Shown here in pieces: positions 16,305-25,270 of a stretch of 64,000 bases of DNA. Source of the DNA: Stenotrophomonas hibiscicola ATCC 19867 (lineage in GTDB: Bacteria > Pseudomonadota > Gammaproteobacteria > Xanthomonadales > Xanthomonadaceae); contig NZ_KB907504.1 of NCBI RefSeq assembly GCF_000382065.1, positions 62,001 through 126,000 on the forward strand, in the 5' to 3' direction. Made by a program: the position numbers and the translations under genes. Positions within the stretch are counted from its first letter, which is position 1. Each line of letters begins with the position of its first letter. The notes beneath the pieces were generated by a model. The model searched no databases. It was not told where the DNA came from and worked only from the letters and a program-made list of their open reading frames with translations.

Positions 16305-16306
16305 AA
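16301..16306 (+). promoter_or_regulatory. Possible -10 element giving a leaderless mRNA
   Basis: TACAAT ends 7 nt before the ATG at 16314, the spacing at which transcription would begin at or next to the start codon. No ribosome-binding sequence is present between. TA...T hexamers just upstream of leaderless genes are common in Xanthomonadaceae. Inference only. Confidence 0.4.
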
Positions 16307-16313
16307 TCCAGGC

Positions 16314-17270
16314 ATGGCCAACGACCGCGCGCAGTTCTTCGACCCCACCACCGAACAGGGCGTGCTGCGCCTGTCGATCGCCGCCTCGCTGCTACTGGCC
16401 GCCGCCGCAGTGGTGTTCGGCCTGCTGGCCAATTCCTCGCTGATCATCTTCGACGGCATCTACGGCCTGATCGACGTGGTGATGACCTGGCTGTCACTGC
16501 TGGTGGCGCGGCTGATTGCGCTGTCCACGCAGACCGATGCGCTGCAATCGCGGCTCAACCAGCGCTTCACCATGGGCTTCTGGCACCTGGAGCCGATCGT
16601 GCTGGGGGTGAGCGGCACGCTGATGATCGGCGCGGCGCTGTATGCGCTGGTCAATGCGGTGGATGCGCTGATGTCCGGTGGCCGCCACATTGCGCTGGGC
16701 CCGGCCATCGCCTTCGCCGGGCTGTCCATCGTCGGCGAAGGCGCACTGGCCTGGTTCATCCTGCGCGCCAACCGCCGCATCGGCTCGGCGTTCATCGCAC
16801 TGGATGCGAAAAACTGGGTGATCGCGGCCAGCATGTCGGCCTGCTACCTGCTGGCCTTCCTCGGCGGCGTGCTGGTGCAGGGCACGTCCTGGGCCTGGGT
16901 CGGGCCGTACATCGACCCGGCCATCCTTGCCTTCGTCTGCGTGCTGGTGATGATCGCCCCGCTCGGCACCGTGCGCCGGGCGCTGGCCGGCATCCTGCTG
17001 GTCACCCCGCCGGAGCTACAGGCGCACGTGGATGCCGTGGCACGCGCGATCGTGGCCAAGCATGGTTTCGTCGAGCACCGCAGCTACGTGGCCCAGGTGG
17101 GGCGAGGCGAGCAGATCGAGCTGTTCTTCGTGGTGCCGGAAAACGACCCACCGCGGCCGCTGGTGGAATGGGACCAGCTGCGTGATGAGATCGGCGATGC
17201 GCTGGGCGAGGCTTCGCCGGACCGCTGGTTGACGATCATGTTCACCACTGACCGTGAGTGGACGATCTAG
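16314..17270 (+). CDS. Cation diffusion facilitator (CDF) transporter
   Basis: 318 residues, six hydrophobic segments (about 22-42, 45-65 with DGIYGLIDVVMTW, 85-110, 122-145, 160-185, 198-220) and a C-terminal cytoplasmic domain of about 95 residues (HVDAVARAIVAKHGFVEHRSYVAQVGRGEQIELFFVV). Exports divalent metals (Zn2+, Co2+, Fe2+ or similar) in exchange for protons. The usual HxxxD/DxxxD metal-site residues appear as D50/D57 in TM2 (IFDGIYGLIDVVM) and D161 in TM5 (ALDAKNW), so metal specificity may differ from classical ZitB-type proteins. Start chosen at the ATG after the SMAG repeat. Confidence 0.85.
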   Translation: MANDRAQFFDPTTEQGVLRLSIAASLLLAAAAVVFGLLANSSLIIFDGIYGLIDVVMTWLSLLVARLIALSTQTDALQSRLNQRFTMGFWHLEPIVLGVSGTLMIGAALYALVNAVDALMSGGRHIALGPAIAFAGLSIVGEGALAWFILRANRRIGSAFIALDAKNWVIAASMSACYLLAFLGGVLVQGTSWAWVGPYIDPAILAFVCVLVMIAPLGTVRRALAGILLVTPPELQAHVDAVARAIVAKHGFVEHRSYVAQVGRGEQIELFFVVPENDPPRPLVEWDQLRDEIGDALGEASPDRWLTIMFTTDREWTI

Positions 17271-17298
17271 GCCGACAGGACGATCGATCAAGTTTTTC

Positions 17299-17324
17299 GT
17301 ACGTCCTGCAACCCAACGTACGCG
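17299..17324. promoter_or_regulatory. Repeated CGTACG motif upstream of ohr
   Basis: CGTACG occurs twice about 20 nt apart (TTCGTACGTCC...CAACGTACGCGG), 60-80 nt before the ohr start. Each is self-complementary. Such sites could bind the peroxide-sensing repressor OhrR, but the classical AT-rich OhrR operator is not seen. Confidence 0.3.
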
Positions 17325-17381
17325 GAAAGCGGGCAAAGTAGTCTCCATCGCACCACCCACCCACCGACCAGGAGCATCCCG

Positions 17382-17807
17382 ATGTCCATCGAAAAGGTTC
17401 TGTACACCGCCCAGGCCACCTCCACCGGCGGCCGTGAAGGCCGTTCCGTCTCCTCCGACAACGTGCTGGACATCCAGCTGTCGACCCCGCGCGAGCTGGG
17501 CGGCGCCGGTGGCCCGGGTACCAACCCGGAGCAGCTGTTCGCGGCCGGTTACTCTGCCTGCTTCCTGGGTGCGCTGAAGTTCGTGGCCGGCCAGGCCAAG
17601 GTCGCGCTGCCGGCCGACACCACCGTCACCGGCAAGGTCGGCATCGGCCAGATCCCGACCGGTTTCGGCATCGAAGCCGAGCTGACCATCAACGTGCCGG
17701 GCGTGCCGCGCGAGCAGGTCGAAGAGCTGGTGCAGAAGGCGCACATCGTGTGCCCGTACTCGAATGCCACCCGCGGCAACATCGACGTGACGCTGGTCGT
17801 GGCCTGA
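17382..17807 (+). CDS. ohr: Organic hydroperoxide resistance protein
   Basis: 141 residues, OsmC fold. Thiol peroxidase that reduces lipid and organic hydroperoxides using lipoyl donors. The reactive Cys60 ([10 protein letters not shown]) and resolving Cys124 ([12 protein letters not shown]) are in place, and [20 protein letters not shown] is the standard Ohr start. No ohrR (MarR) gene is adjacent in the window, which is less usual for the family. A SMAG palindrome follows the stop by 8 nt. Confidence 0.96.
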   Translation: MSIEKVLYTAQATSTGGREGRSVSSDNVLDIQLSTPRELGGAGGPGTNPEQLFAAGYSACFLGALKFVAGQAKVALPADTTVTGKVGIGQIPTGFGIEAELTINVPGVPREQVEELVQKAHIVCPYSNATRGNIDVTLVVA

Positions 17808-17815
17808 TGCGGTGA

Positions 17816-17838
17816 TGCCGGCCAGCGGCCGGCACTAC
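17816..17838 (-). repeat. SMAG palindrome after ohr
   Basis: TGCCGGCC-AGC-GGCCGGCA arms with CTAC at the right; 8 nt after the ohr stop. Single unit. Confidence 0.85.
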
Positions 17839-17941
17839 CCGAGCGAGGGAAAAAAATGGGCGGACGCCGGTCGAAACCGAACATCCGCCCATCCCACCTC
17901 GGGTGGGCCCCGGCGCGCAGCCGGGGACGCATTCGCTTCTG

Positions 17942-18024
17942 TAGAGCCGAGCCCCTGCTCGGCTGATCCGTCCGGCGCGGGAACATCCGGCGGAAAAGCA
18001 GCCGAGCACGGGCTCGGCTCTACA
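17942..18024. repeat. SMAG dimer between ohr and mmsB
   Basis: Two facing units, GTAGAGCCGAGC... and ...GCTCGGCTCTAC, about 40 nt apart, between two convergent genes. A further imperfect hairpin with TGGGCGGA/TCCGCCCA arms lies just upstream at about 17858-17896. Confidence 0.88.
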
Positions 18025-18034
18025 TATCCAAGCC

Positions 18035-18925
18035 TTACTTCTCGCTCGTGATGAGCTGCACCACACTGGAGAAATCCAGCTTGCCGCGGCCAGCCTGGTG
18101 GTTCATCGAGTACAGGTTGCGGGCCACTTCGCCCAGCGGGATCGAGGCGCCGACACTCATCGCTGCTTCCACTGCCAGGCCCATGTCCTTCAGCATCAGA
18201 TCGCTGCCGAAGCCACCGCTGTAACCGCGCGACGCAGGCGCGTTTTCCAGCACGCCCGGCCACGGGTTGCACACTTCGGTGGCCCAGCTGCGGCCGGTGC
18301 TGACCGCCATCATCTGCGACAGCACCTTCGGGTCCAGCCCGTGTGCCACGCCCAGCGCAATGGCTTCACCGGTCACCGCCATGATCACGCCCAGCGCCAT
18401 GTTGTTGCACAGCTTGGCGACCTGGCCGGCGCCGCTGGCGCCCACGTGGAAGATGTTTTTGCCCATCGCCTGCAGCACCGGACGGGCACGCTCAAGCGCG
18501 TCCTCTTCGCCACCGACGATGAAGGTCAGCGTGCCGGCCTGGGCGCCTGCGGTACCACCGGAGACCGGTGCATCGATCATCTGCAGGCCACGTGCGGCGG
18601 CGGCCTCTGACACCTTGCGCGCGCTGGCCGGCGCGATCGTGCTGCAGTCGATGACCAGTGCGCCCTCCGGGATCGCGGCCAGGATGCCGTCGTCGCCCAG
18701 GTACACGCCTTCGACGTGACGGCTGGCTGGCAGCATGGAGATCACCACTTCGGCGTCGGCCAGGGTGTCGCGTGCCGACGACGCAGCACTGGCACCGGCG
18801 TCAACGGCGGCCTGGACCGCGGCCGGAACCAGATCGAACACGCGCACGCTGTGGCCGTTCTTGACCAGATTGGCGGCCATCGGGCCACCCATGTTGCCCA
18901 ACCCGATGAATGCAATGCGGCTCAT
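18035..18925 (-). CDS. mmsB: 3-hydroxyisobutyrate dehydrogenase
   Basis: 296 residues. NAD+-dependent oxidation of 3-hydroxyisobutyrate to methylmalonate semialdehyde in valine degradation. Rossmann motif GLGNMGGPMAANL at the N-terminus, substrate motif DAPVSGGTAGAQ, catalytic Lys in GQVAKLCNNMALG, and C-terminal KDMGLAVEAA; all as in MmsB/HIBADH. The start overlaps the hydrolase gene stop (ATGA). Last gene of the valine operon. Confidence 0.95.
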   Translation of the reverse strand: MSRIAFIGLGNMGGPMAANLVKNGHSVRVFDLVPAAVQAAVDAGASAASSARDTLADAEVVISMLPASRHVEGVYLGDDGILAAIPEGALVIDCSTIAPASARKVSEAAAARGLQMIDAPVSGGTAGAQAGTLTFIVGGEEDALERARPVLQAMGKNIFHVGASGAGQVAKLCNNMALGVIMAVTGEAIALGVAHGLDPKVLSQMMAVSTGRSWATEVCNPWPGVLENAPASRGYSGGFGSDLMLKDMGLAVEAAMSVGASIPLGEVARNLYSMNHQAGRGKLDFSSVVQLITSEK

Positions 18926-20097
18926 GCAAGGCTCCTTTCAACAAGGGGAGTGCCCAGGTCGGCCAGCGGATGCGCGGCATCGGCCCAGGGGGAAGCAAAG
19001 AAGGTGTCGGCCCACGCGCCGGTGGCCCCGGCCAGGGTGGCCGGGTTCCACTGCGGATTGCGATCCTTGTCGATCAGCAGCGCGCGGATGCCTTCGGCGA
19101 AATCGCCGTGGGCGGCGCAATGCAGGGCGACGATGTACTCCAGGCGGTAGATCGCGGCCAGATCCTGGCCGGCGCTGCGACGCTGAAGCTCGAAGGCCAG
19201 CCGCGCCGAACCCGGCGCACCGGCAGCAAGGGTCTTCTGAGCCGCCTGCAACCAGGCGTCGTCGGTCTGCAGGCCGGTAATGCGCGCCACGATGGCCTGC
19301 AGGTCATCGCCTTCGCACAGCGCCTCGACCTGTGCCGCATTGGCCAGCAGCGGACCGGTCGCAGCATCACTGGCATGCGACTGCAGCAGGTGGGTCAGGC
19401 GTTCGTGGTTGTGTGCGGGGTCGCTGGACCAGGCCACCTGCAGCAGCGCATCGAACACTGCACTGCGGCGCTCTTCGGCCACGTGCACATCGGCCAGGCC
19501 GGCATAGATGGCATCGCCCGGGTTGAGCAGTGCACCGGTCAGGGCTAGGAACAGGCCGCCCTTGGCCGGCACCCGCGGCAGCAGCCAGCTGCCACCGACA
19601 TCGGGGAACAGGCCGACGGTGATTTCCGGGAAGGCCAGCTTGGAACGTTCGCTGACCACGCGGTGGCTGGCACCGGACATCAGGCCGATGCCGCCGCCCA
19701 TCACAATGCCATGGCCCCAGCACAGGATCGGCTTGGCGTAGGTGTGGATGAGGTAATCGACGCGGTATTCGACGTCGAAGAACTCGGCGGCATAGGCGTT
19801 CTGGCGGATGTCGCTGTGGCCGGCCTCGCGGAAGGCGACCATGCTCTTGTACAGGCTGTGCAGGTCGCCGCCGGCGCAGAACGCCTTTTCACCGGCGCCC
19901 TGCAGCACCACCATGGCGATGCCGTCGTCGTCGGCCCAGGCATTCAACTGCTTCAGCAGCAGGTGCGCCATCGGCAGCGAGAATCCGTTGAGCGTGCGCG
20001 GCGCGTTGAGCGTGGCGATGCCGATGCGCGTGCCATTGCCGGCCACGCGCTCTTCGAACAGCACCGGTGCGTCGTCGGCAGCGGTGTCGATGCTCAT
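18922..20097 (-). CDS. 3-hydroxyisobutyryl-CoA hydrolase (enoyl-CoA hydratase/isomerase family)
   Basis: 391 residues from the ATG at 20097. Crotonase fold with the oxyanion motifs AFCAGGDLHSLY and HGIVMGGGIGLMSGASHRVV, and SERSKLAFPEITVGLFPDVGGSWLLPR; the C-terminal extension beyond the crotonase core (helical, RNPQWNPATLAGAT) is typical of HIBYL-CoA hydrolase rather than hydratases. It releases free 3-hydroxyisobutyrate, which MmsB then oxidises. Start overlaps the upstream gene stop by 4 nt and its stop overlaps mmsB, showing tight coupling. Confidence 0.9.
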   Translation of the reverse strand: MSIDTAADDAPVLFEERVAGNGTRIGIATLNAPRTLNGFSLPMAHLLLKQLNAWADDDGIAMVVLQGAGEKAFCAGGDLHSLYKSMVAFREAGHSDIRQNAYAAEFFDVEYRVDYLIHTYAKPILCWGHGIVMGGGIGLMSGASHRVVSERSKLAFPEITVGLFPDVGGSWLLPRVPAKGGLFLALTGALLNPGDAIYAGLADVHVAEERRSAVFDALLQVAWSSDPAHNHERLTHLLQSHASDAATGPLLANAAQVEALCEGDDLQAIVARITGLQTDDAWLQAAQKTLAAGAPGSARLAFELQRRSAGQDLAAIYRLEYIVALHCAAHGDFAEGIRALLIDKDRNPQWNPATLAGATGAWADTFFASPWADAAHPLADLGTPLVERSLA

Positions 20098-20891
20098 GCG
20101 TTCTTCCACTGCGCGGTGCGCTTTTCCAGGAAGGCGGTTACGCCCTCGACCTGGTCGGCGGTGTCGAACAGGTCGACGAAGGCTTCGCGCTCGGCCACCA
20201 GCGCCGAGGCGTGGGTGCCGGCGCGGGTGGCCTGTACCAGCGTCTTGCAGGCGGCGATGCTGGTCGGGCTCTGCTTGCCGGCCTTCTTCGCCCATTCCAG
20301 TGCCAGTGCCTTGGCTTCGCCCTTGCCGACCTTTTCTTCGGCCAGGCCAATGCGCAGTGCGGTCTCGGCATTGATGCGCTCGCCCAGCAGGATCATGCGC
20401 TTGGCCCAGCCCTCGCCCACCAGGCGCGGCAGGTTCTGGGTGCCACCGGCACACGGCAACAGGCCGACGGTGGCCTCCGGCAGCGCCACCTGGGCGTGGT
20501 CTTCGATGATGCGCAGGTCGCAGGCCAGTGCGCATTCCAGGCCACCGCCCATGGCGTAGCCGTTGATGGCGGCGATCGACACGCCTCGGAACCCGGACAG
20601 CGCTTCGAAGGCTTCACCGAAGCGACGCGCGGCCTCGCGCGCAGCGGCCTTGTCGCCGGAGGCGAACTGGTTGAGGTCGGCACCGGCGGAGAAGAACTTC
20701 TCGCCGTCACCGGTAATCACCAACGCGTAGATGTCGCGGTCTGCGTTGAGCGCGCCCACCAGGTCGCGCAGCGCCGACAGGCTGTGCACGGTCCAGGTGT
20801 GCGCCGGCGGGTTGTTCAGGGTGACCACGGCGGTGTGGCCATCGACCTCCACCTTCAGGCCCACGTGCTCCTGGGTACGCCAATCCTTCAT
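20094..20891 (-). CDS. Enoyl-CoA hydratase (methacrylyl-CoA hydration)
   Basis: 265 residues, crotonase family: FFSAGADLNQFASG and INGYAMGGGLECALACDLRI carry the oxyanion hole; catalytic Glu residues are expected in LPEATVGLLPCAGGTQNLPR. Position in the operon between the acyl-CoA dehydrogenase and the hydrolase fits hydration of methacrylyl-CoA to 3-hydroxyisobutyryl-CoA. It overlaps both neighbours by 4 nt. Confidence 0.9.
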   Translation of the reverse strand: MKDWRTQEHVGLKVEVDGHTAVVTLNNPPAHTWTVHSLSALRDLVGALNADRDIYALVITGDGEKFFSAGADLNQFASGDKAAAREAARRFGEAFEALSGFRGVSIAAINGYAMGGGLECALACDLRIIEDHAQVALPEATVGLLPCAGGTQNLPRLVGEGWAKRMILLGERINAETALRIGLAEEKVGKGEAKALALEWAKKAGKQSPTSIAACKTLVQATRAGTHASALVAEREAFVDLFDTADQVEGVTAFLEKRTAQWKNA

Positions 20892-22054
20892 CGCAGTTCC
20901 TCTTCGGTGTTGAGCAGGTGACGGGCAACGATCACCCGCATGATCTCGTTGGTGCCTTCCAGGATCTGGTGCACGCGGCAGTCACGCAGCAGGCGTTCGA
21001 TCGGGTATTCACGGATGTAGCCGTAGCCACCGTGGATCTGCAGCGCTTCGTTGCAGACGTTGAAACCGGCATCGGTAGCGAAACGCTTGGCCATCGCGCA
21101 CCACACGTTGGCGTCGCTGGCACCGGCATCGAGCTTGCGTGCGGCGGTGTGCACCATCTGCCGCGCGGCCACCAGCTGGGTGACCATGTCGGCCAGCTTG
21201 AACTGCAGCGCCTGGAATTCGGCCAGCGCCTTGCCGAACTGGCGGCGCTCGCCCATGTAGCGGCGTGCGGCATCCAGCGCACCCTGCGCGGCACCCAGCG
21301 AACAGGCGGCGATGTTGATGCGGCCGCCGTCGAGCCCCTTCATCGCCAGTTTGAAGCCGCCGCCTTCCTCTCCGAGAAGGTGGCTGACCGGCACGCGGAC
21401 GTTCTCGAAGGTGATGCCGCGGGTGGGCTGGCTGTTCCAGCCCATCTTCTCTTCCTTGCGGCCGAAGCTGATGCCCTGCAGGTCCGAGGGCACGGCAATG
21501 GCGCTGACACCACCGGCACCGGCACCGCCGGTGCGCGCCATCACCACCAGCAGCTCGGTGGCCCCGGCGCCGGAGATGAAGGCCTTCGAGCCGTTCAGCA
21601 CATAGAAGTCGCCATCGCGCACGGCGGTGGTCTTCAGCGAGGCCGCATCGGAACCGGCGCCCGGCTCGGTCAGGCAGTACGAGGCCAGCTTGCTGCCTGA
21701 GGACAGGTCGCTGCCCCAGGCATCGCGCAGTGCCGGCTGACCCCACGTGGACACCATCCACGAGGCCATGTTGTGGATGCTGATGTACGCCGCCGTCGAC
21801 GGATCGACGTTGGCGAGCTCCTCGATGACGACGGCGGCGTCCAGTCGGCTCAGGCCGCTGCCGCCCACTTCCGGGTCCATGTACAGACCGCAGAAGCCCA
21901 GTTCACCGGCCTTGGCGATCGCCTCGCGCGGAAAGATGCCCTCCGCATCCCATCGCGCGGCGTGTGGCGCCAGTTCGGCCTGTGCGAAGTCGCGCGCTGC
22001 CTCGCGGTACGCCTGCTGCGCTTCTTCCAGTTCCGTCGTCATCGAGTGGCTCAT
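20888..22054 (-). CDS. Acyl-CoA dehydrogenase (probable isobutyryl-CoA dehydrogenase)
   Basis: 388 residues with the flavin and acyl-CoA motifs YCLTEPGAGSDAASLKTTA, MGWNSQPTRGITFENVRVP and C-terminal IHGGYGYIREYPIERLLRDCRVHQILEGTNEIMRVIVARHLL. FAD-dependent; operon context (mmsA, mmsB, hydratase, hydrolase) points to isobutyryl-CoA. A second acyl-CoA dehydrogenase in this window (49364-50527) belongs to the leucine pathway. 14 nt separate it from mmsA. Confidence 0.9.
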   Translation of the reverse strand: MSHSMTTELEEAQQAYREAARDFAQAELAPHAARWDAEGIFPREAIAKAGELGFCGLYMDPEVGGSGLSRLDAAVVIEELANVDPSTAAYISIHNMASWMVSTWGQPALRDAWGSDLSSGSKLASYCLTEPGAGSDAASLKTTAVRDGDFYVLNGSKAFISGAGATELLVVMARTGGAGAGGVSAIAVPSDLQGISFGRKEEKMGWNSQPTRGITFENVRVPVSHLLGEEGGGFKLAMKGLDGGRINIAACSLGAAQGALDAARRYMGERRQFGKALAEFQALQFKLADMVTQLVAARQMVHTAARKLDAGASDANVWCAMAKRFATDAGFNVCNEALQIHGGYGYIREYPIERLLRDCRVHQILEGTNEIMRVIVARHLLNTEEELR

Positions 22055-22068
22055 GGCTGCTCCTGCCG

Positions 22069-23574
22069 TTACTTCAGGCTGATCGTGGTGTTGACGCCGT
22101 GGCTCAGCGTCTCGTCATCGAACCAGCGCGCGGTGACCGTCTTGGTCTGGGTGTAGAACAGCACCACCTGCTTGCCGTACGGGCCCAGGTCGCCCAGCTT
22201 GGAGGCGCGCGAACCGGTGAACGAGAACAGCGGCACCGGCACCGGGATCGGCACGTTGATGCCGACCTGGCCGACGTCGATGTCTTCCTGGAACTTGCGC
22301 GCGGCAGCGCCGGACTGGGTGAACAGTGCGGTGCCGTTGCCGTTCGGGTTGCTGTTGACCATCGCGATGGCGTCTTCCAGCGTCTCTGCTTCGAGGATGA
22401 CCAGCACCGGCCCGAAGATTTCTTCCTGGTAGATGCGCATGTCGGTGGTGACACCGGCAAAGATGGTCGGGCCGACGAAGTTGCCCTTCTCGAAGCCATC
22501 GACCTGCGGCTTGCGGCCATCCAGCACCAGCTTGGCACCCTGCTCCACGCCCGAGGCGATCAGGCCTTCCACGCGCTCGCGGGCGCTGCAGGAAATGACC
22601 GGGCCGACGTCGGTGCCGGCCACGGTGCCGGCACTGACCTTCAGGGTCTTGGCCTTTTCAACCAGATCCTGCACCCAGTTGCGCGCTTCACCGACCAGCA
22701 CCAGGGTGGAGGCGGCCATGCAGCGCTGGCCGGCCGCACCGAAGGCGGCGCCGACCATCGCGTTGAGGGTCTGTTCCTTGTTGGCGTCCGGCAGCACCAC
22801 GGCGTGGTTCTTGGCGCCCATCATGCACTGCACGCGCTTGCCGGCCAGCGAGGCACGGTTGTACACGTGGGTGCCGACGCGGGTGGAACCGACGAACGAC
22901 ACGGCCTTGATGTCCGGGTGGTCGCAGATCGCGTTGACCACTTCCTCGCCGCCGTGGACGACGTTCAGCACGCCCTTCGGAATGCCGGCTTCCAGCGCCA
23001 GTTCGACCAGGCGCATGGTGACCATCGGGTCCTGCTCGGATGGCTTGAGGATGAAGGTGTTGCCGGTGGCGATCGCCATCGGGAACATCCACAGCGGAAT
23101 CATCGCCGGGAAGTTGAACGGGGTGATGCCGGCGCACACGCCCAGCGGCTGCATGATCGTGTAGGTATCCACGCCATTGGCCACGTTGTTGGCCAACTCA
23201 CCCAGCTGCAGGTTGCCGATGGCGGCCGCATGCTCGACCACTTCCAGGCCGCGGAACACATCGCCTTCGGCGTCGGGCAGGGTCTTGCCCTGTTCGGCGG
23301 TGAGGATGTGGGCCAGCTCGCTCATGTTCTCGCGGATCAGCTGCTGGTACTTCAGGAAGATGCGCGCGCGGGTGCCGATCGGGGTCTTGCGCCAGGTCTT
23401 GAAGGCTTCCTTGGCGGCGGCGACGGCGGCGTCCACTTCTGCGGTGGTGGCGAACGGCACCTTGGCCAGCACGTCCTGGGTGGCCGGATTGATCACGTCC
23501 TGCCAGTGGGAGGTGGCCGATTCGATGAACTGGCCATCGATCAGCATGCGGATACGGGGCGCTTCAACAGTCAT
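22069..23574 (-). CDS. mmsA: CoA-acylating methylmalonate-semialdehyde dehydrogenase
   Basis: 501 residues from the ATG at 23574 ([19 protein letters not shown]); an upstream ATG at 23610 adds 12 unlikely residues. Converts methylmalonate semialdehyde to propionyl-CoA and CO2 with NAD+ and CoA. ALDH-superfamily features: [44 protein letters not shown], catalytic Cys in [12 protein letters not shown], and [12 protein letters not shown]. First gene of the valine operon; faces a divergent regulator across a 114-nt spacer with an inverted repeat. Confidence 0.95.
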   Translation of the reverse strand: MTVEAPRIRMLIDGQFIESATSHWQDVINPATQDVLAKVPFATTAEVDAAVAAAKEAFKTWRKTPIGTRARIFLKYQQLIRENMSELAHILTAEQGKTLPDAEGDVFRGLEVVEHAAAIGNLQLGELANNVANGVDTYTIMQPLGVCAGITPFNFPAMIPLWMFPMAIATGNTFILKPSEQDPMVTMRLVELALEAGIPKGVLNVVHGGEEVVNAICDHPDIKAVSFVGSTRVGTHVYNRASLAGKRVQCMMGAKNHAVVLPDANKEQTLNAMVGAAFGAAGQRCMAASTLVLVGEARNWVQDLVEKAKTLKVSAGTVAGTDVGPVISCSARERVEGLIASGVEQGAKLVLDGRKPQVDGFEKGNFVGPTIFAGVTTDMRIYQEEIFGPVLVILEAETLEDAIAMVNSNPNGNGTALFTQSGAAARKFQEDIDVGQVGINVPIPVPVPLFSFTGSRASKLGDLGPYGKQVVLFYTQTKTVTARWFDDETLSHGVNTTISLK

Positions 23575-23649
23575 GACGACAATCCCACGGGCTCGAAAGA
23601 TGCTTGGCATTATTCACAGCAGCCACCTCGATTTCCGGCCTGAATCCGC

Positions 23650-23678
23650 TTAATCTGGCCAACACGCCAGACGATTAA
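23650..23678. promoter_or_regulatory. Operator-like inverted repeat between mmsA and its regulator
   Basis: TCTGGC-CAACAC-GCCAGA (23654-23671), a perfect 6-bp arm repeat flanked by TTAA on the left and CGATTAA on the right, midway between divergent mmsA and the XRE regulator. Likely operator for the regulator at 23689. Confidence 0.6.
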
Positions 23679-23688
23679 TGTTAATTCT

Positions 23689-25056
23689 GTGAATTATTCA
23701 TCCAGCCAGCGGCAGCTTGGCCTTCGCTTGCTGCGGCTGCGCGAGCAGCGCGGCTACAGTCAGGTGGATCTGGCCCGCGCCTTGGGCCTGTCGGCCAGTT
23801 ACCTGAACCAGATCGAGCGCAACAAGCGCCCACTCACCCCGGCCGTTCAGAAGAAGCTGGGCGAAGTATTGGGCGACGTTTCCTCACTATTCGACGAAGA
23901 TGAGCCTGCCGCGCTGCAGGAAGCGCTGGGCGAAACCCTGCGCGACCTGGGCCTGGCGGAGGTCAGCGCGACCGAGCTGCGCGCCTTGGCCGGCAACCTG
24001 CCGCAGGTCAGCCGCGCCCTGCTGGATCTGCACCGCCGCCACCTGGCGCTGCGTGAGCATGCCGCCGCCCTGGAGTTCCAGCTGGGCGAGCCCGGCGCCG
24101 GCAGCATCCTGCCCGCAGGCGACCAGGTGCGTGAGTTCTTCAACCGCATGCACAACCACATTCCCGAACTGGACGAGCTGGCCGAGCGTCTGTTCGCCGA
24201 GTGGGGGCTGTCGCCCGGGCACGTGGCACCACGCCTGCGCCAGCTGCTGGCCGACCGCCACGGCGTGCTGGTGGAAGTGGCCGCGCTGCAGGCCGGGCGC
24301 GAGAAGCGCCAGTACGATGCCGAAGCACGGCGGCTGTGGTTGCCGGACTACCTGGAGCCAGGCCAGCAGGCATTCCAGATGGCCGCCGAGCTGGCCCTGC
24401 ACGGCTACCTGCCGCAGATCGATGCGGTGGTGGCACGTGCCGGCTTCACCGATGAGGCACGCATCGCTCAGGCCCGCATCGGTCTGTCGAACTATTTCGC
24501 TGGCGCCTTGGTGATGCCGTACATGCGCTTCCTGCGTGCGGCCGAGGCCAGCAGCTACGACATTGAACTGCTGGCACACCAGTTCGGCGTCGGCTTCGAA
24601 GCGGTCTGCCATCGGCTGAGCACGCTGGCACGGCGCAGCGCGCCCGGGCTGCCGTTCTTCTTCATCCGCGTGGACCGCGCGGGCAATGTGTCCAAGCGCC
24701 ATTCGGCCACCGACTTCCACTTCTCGCAGGTGGGTGGTTCGTGCCCGCTGTGGATCGTCTACGAGGCGTTCAACCAGCCCGGGCGCATCCTTACGCAGAC
24801 CGCGCGCATGCCCGATGGGCGACGGCATTTCTGGCTGGCACGGCAAGTCAGCAGTGGTCCGGTCGGCCATGGCCAGCCGCGCAAGACCTTCGCGGTGGCG
24901 CTGGGCTGCGATCTGCAGCATGCCGAGCGGCTGGTGTATTCGCTGGGGCTGGATGTGCAGAGCCCGGGCAATTCGGTGTCGATCGGCCCGGGGTGCCGGG
25001 TGTGCCCGCGCGAGGACTGCATGCAGCGCGCGTTCGCGCAGTTGCCGGGGCGGTAG
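23689..25056 (+). CDS. XRE/DUF2083 transcriptional regulator (short-chain acyl-CoA type)
   Basis: 455 residues from a GTG at 23689. N-terminal XRE helix-turn-helix (about 8-63: LGLRLLRLREQRGYSQVDLARALGLSASYLNQIERNKRPLTP), a central IrrE/ImmA-like region (about 150-290) lacking a clean HExxH, and a C-terminal DUF2083 domain with a cysteine cluster (GCRVCPREDCMQRAF). Relatives regulate acyl-CoA and propionate metabolism, e.g. RamB and ScfR. Divergent to mmsA, so probably controls the valine operon, sensing an acyl-CoA. The stop TAG is part of GTAG at the start of a repeat. Confidence 0.88.
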   Translation: MNYSSSQRQLGLRLLRLREQRGYSQVDLARALGLSASYLNQIERNKRPLTPAVQKKLGEVLGDVSSLFDEDEPAALQEALGETLRDLGLAEVSATELRALAGNLPQVSRALLDLHRRHLALREHAAALEFQLGEPGAGSILPAGDQVREFFNRMHNHIPELDELAERLFAEWGLSPGHVAPRLRQLLADRHGVLVEVAALQAGREKRQYDAEARRLWLPDYLEPGQQAFQMAAELALHGYLPQIDAVVARAGFTDEARIAQARIGLSNYFAGALVMPYMRFLRAAEASSYDIELLAHQFGVGFEAVCHRLSTLARRSAPGLPFFFIRVDRAGNVSKRHSATDFHFSQVGGSCPLWIVYEAFNQPGRILTQTARMPDGRRHFWLARQVSSGPVGHGQPRKTFAVALGCDLQHAERLVYSLGLDVQSPGNSVSIGPGCRVCPREDCMQRAFAQLPGR

Positions 25057-25062
25057 GGTTGG

Positions 25063-25231
25063 TTCGGCAGGGCTGCGCCCTGCACCTGCAGAGGCCGAAG
25101 CAACGGCAACGGCTACGGCAAAAGCCGGCATTCCGTGGGATGCGGGATGGGTCCGGTTGCGGGGGACGCCGTGAATACGTCCATGTAGGCTCGGTCGCGC
25201 CATCCATGGCGCTCACGCCCCCGCAACCGGA
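25063..25231. repeat. Long intergenic repeat, copy A
   Basis: About 170-bp unit that recurs at 63843-64000. It begins TTCGGCAGGGCTGCGCCCTGC (hairpin GCAGGGC/GCCCTGC), has an AAGCAA/AAAAGCCGG segment, then a long inverted repeat TCCGGTTGCGGGGG (25152-25165) with CCCCCGCAACCGGA (25218-25231). Directly follows a + strand regulator gene, like copy B. Confidence 0.85.
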
Positions 25232-25270
25232 CCCACCCCCGCCTTCGACAGTTTCCCGCTGCTGTTGGTG

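Noticed and set aside
21964..23643. A 559-residue open frame on the + strand
   Set aside because: Antisense to mmsA, whose ALDH motifs and catalytic Cys are intact; same high-GC artefact.
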